A DNA stretch of 64,000 bases, taken from positions 310,001 to 374,000 of the forward strand of contig BMTG01000005.1 in the NCBI GenBank assembly GCA_014649555.1. The letters run 5' to 3'. A program made the position numbers and the translations under genes. This document shows, piece by piece, positions 62,785 through 64,000 of this stretch (the first letter of the stretch is position 1; each line of letters begins with the position of its first letter). The notes beneath the pieces are model-generated. The model had not been told where the DNA came from. It saw nothing but the letters and a program-made list of their open reading frames with translations, and ran no database searches. Source of the stretch: Streptomyces globisporus (lineage in GTDB: Bacteria > Actinomycetota > Actinomycetes > Streptomycetales > Streptomycetaceae).

Positions 62785-63089
62785 CAACACCAAACGAACT
62801 TCGGCTCCTCCCATGGTCGGGCACGGGGGACAAGCCCTGCTACCTGAGCACCGACGACCCAGACGGCTACATGTCCCGCCTCGCGGACAACATCGAAGCG
62901 GCCCAACTCGGCACGGCAAGCGAACTGATGGAAGAAGCCGCAGAAGCTCTCGACAACCAGGACACGTCGCTCGACGAGATGCGGTGCCTGGTCAAAGAGC
63001 TGACCGGGGCACTGCGGGACGTCTACCGCGTCGCAACGAGCCGCGGCCACCTCCGGGCAACGAGCGATCCGCGTGAGCCCACCTGCTGA
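62781..63089 (+). CDS. Small acidic protein of unknown function
   Basis: A 102-residue acidic protein (MTTPNELRLLPWSGTGDKPCYL start) with a helical central region LADNIEAAQLGTASELMEEAAEALD and LDEMRCLVKELTGALRDVYRVATSRGHL. No family is recognised. It is the last gene of the overlapping chain 61306-63089 and is followed by a hairpin at 63118-63157. Genes of this look often follow GntR genes in Streptomyces accessory regions. Confidence 0.65.
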   Translation: MTTPNELRLLPWSGTGDKPCYLSTDDPDGYMSRLADNIEAAQLGTASELMEEAAEALDNQDTSLDEMRCLVKELTGALRDVYRVATSRGHLRATSDPREPTC

Positions 63090-63523
63090 CGTACGGTCCC
63101 CGACCAGCACAGCAAGGGAAGCCCATGGCTCTGACCAGATCAGATGCCGTGGGCTTCTGGCTTTGCCGACTGACTTTCGTCGACCTTGGATGGCCTGAGG
63201 ACTGCTTTGTCCCGAAGCAACTTCGATAGAGATGCTGCCCCGGGAGGTTGTGCCGCCCACCTGCGCCGATGGTCCGCAGGCGTCGGCGCTCGTCCGCCGT
63301 TGTTCGTCGGTGTTGTCACGCAGTTAGACACGCACCTGATGCGGTCCCCAGCGCGATCAGCGAACGTCAGCTCCGTTCTCTGGGTGCAGGAATAACACGT
63401 TCAGTGCGGCACATCATCCGCAGGGGCCCAGGCCAGAGCGGGGTGGGGGCGGTCACCTGTGGGTGGCGCTATTCGGCTTCGGACGGCCCAGGGACGGCCC
63501 AGGCGCAGAGACCCCCGCTGACG
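63090..63523. other. 434-bp region with no supported gene
   Basis: After the terminator at 63118-63157 no frame has a clear start with coding bias. The stretch has lower GC than the core genome and contains fragments that might be decayed coding DNA, but no transposase or integrase residue pattern was found. No copy of the tRNA-Ser 3' end is present. Confidence 0.55.
63118..63157 (+). terminator. Terminator of the accessory operon
   Basis: GAAGCCCATGGC (63118-63129) pairs with GCCGTGGGCTTC (63146-63157), with one G.U, around a 16-nt loop, 29 bp after the last gene. Confidence 0.7.
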
Positions 63524-63970
63524 TCAGAGCACGTTGAACCCCCTCAGAAGATCAGGGAAGACCAGTAGCGCGCCCGTGAAGGCCGTGCCGCCTCCAAAGA
63601 CCGCCATCTGCCAGGGTTGCTTGATCTTGAGGCAGATGCTGAAGCCGAGCATGCCGCACACCACAGACACCACGAACAGAAGGACAGCGCACCCCACGGC
63701 TCGGTCACTCGGCGCTTCGGGAAGCCCGAGCACAGAGATGAGCGCCTGGAGGTCGAGGAAGGCCGCCAGAAAGCCACCTGCTGCGGCGCAGAAGGACTTC
63801 CAGCCATGTATCCCTGACTCTTGGGCCCCTCCCTGCGGGATGACTACACCCATGGCGGCGGACCTCTGGAAGCTGTACGACAGCCAGTACGCAACGATCG
63901 CGCACGCCAGGCTGGTCATCACCTTGATCGCAGTCAGCAACGGCATCAACATCGACGACTCGTCACTCAT
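63524..63970 (-). CDS. Four-helix membrane protein of unknown function
   Basis: A 148-residue protein with hydrophobic segments at about 12-30, 50-75, 83-107 and 115-135. There is no signal peptide or recognised domain. The ATG at 63970 follows GGGGG. Its codon use is less GC-biased than that of the core genes, like the rest of this end of the window, consistent with accessory DNA. It is the last gene that can be read completely before the right edge. Confidence 0.65.
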   Translation of the reverse strand: MSDESSMLMPLLTAIKVMTSLACAIVAYWLSYSFQRSAAMGVVIPQGGAQESGIHGWKSFCAAAGGFLAAFLDLQALISVLGLPEAPSDRAVGCAVLLFVVSVVCGMLGFSICLKIKQPWQMAVFGGGTAFTGALLVFPDLLRGFNVL

Positions 63971-64000
63971 GCCAACCCCCAAGGGGCAGAGTAGGACAGC

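Noticed and set aside
63186-63395. A short open frame in the gap after the accessory operon
   Set aside because: No ribosome site, no coding bias and no recognisable motif; possibly decayed DNA but not supportable as a gene.

Overview
The window is high-GC actinobacterial DNA and comes from a Streptomyces chromosome. The evidence is strongly GC-biased third codon positions, frequent GTG starts, an ssgR-ssgA pair (found only in morphologically complex actinomycetes), rare TTA codons, and parS sites of the Streptomyces type. Three exact or near-exact copies and one degenerate copy of TGTTTCACGTGAAACA, plus clusters of DnaA boxes, place it in the arm close to oriC. The gene order (ssgR-ssgA, thiC, hisC, cydAB-cydDC, kptA, serS, pheA, dtpA/copper operon, pepP) follows the S. 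coelicolor SCO39xx core region. The long N-terminal form of SsgA suggests the S. griseus side of the genus.

Layout. 0-8.5 kb: a serine hydrolase, acetyltransferases, a MarR/MFS divergent pair, Nudix, a cystathionine gamma-lyase-like enzyme and small membrane or cupin proteins. 8.9-10.2 kb: sporulation genes ssgR-ssgA. 10.3-13.6 kb: a YibE/F membrane protein, then thiC under a TPP riboswitch. 14-18 kb: membrane proteins, a metallophosphatase and a LacI regulator. 18.3-27.7 kb: hisC, then a respiratory block of cydA-cydB-cydDC (cytochrome bd and its assembly exporter) behind a Rex operator, followed by a GAF-type sensor kinase. 27.7-34 kb: HAD phosphatase, F420-type oxidoreductase, tRNA 2'-phosphotransferase and a translationally coupled M24 peptidase / hydrolase-dehydrogenase fusion / MerR operon. 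34-38.8 kb: two ABC-2 transporter pairs in one operon, then a conserved Streptomyces protein that contains DnaA boxes. 38.8-42.5 kb: HAD phosphatase-serS, a 643-bp DnaA-box-rich spacer, and pheA.

42.6-48.8 kb is an extracytoplasmic copper-trafficking operon: ycnI, sco, PCu(A)C chaperone, CopC-CopD fusion, and the Tat-exported DyP peroxidase dtpA. From what is known in S. lividans it delivers copper for cuproenzyme maturation and morphogenesis. 49-60 kb holds two anti-sigma-type ATP-binding proteins, Xaa-Pro aminopeptidase, a PP2C phosphatase, a primase/polymerase-like protein, a SEC-C protein, a glycerophosphodiesterase and an HtrA-like protease, ending at a tRNA-Ser(UGA).

Immediately downstream of the tRNA (60.2-63.1 kb) is an accessory-looking module. 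It has a GntR repressor divergent from a row of tiny overlapping genes that ends with a second GntR regulator. Two of the small genes carry TTA codons, so translation may depend on bldA. A pair of CTAGT-nn-ACTAG palindromes lies between the divergent genes. No integrase and no second att copy lie inside the window, so it may be a remnant or the edge of an integrative element.
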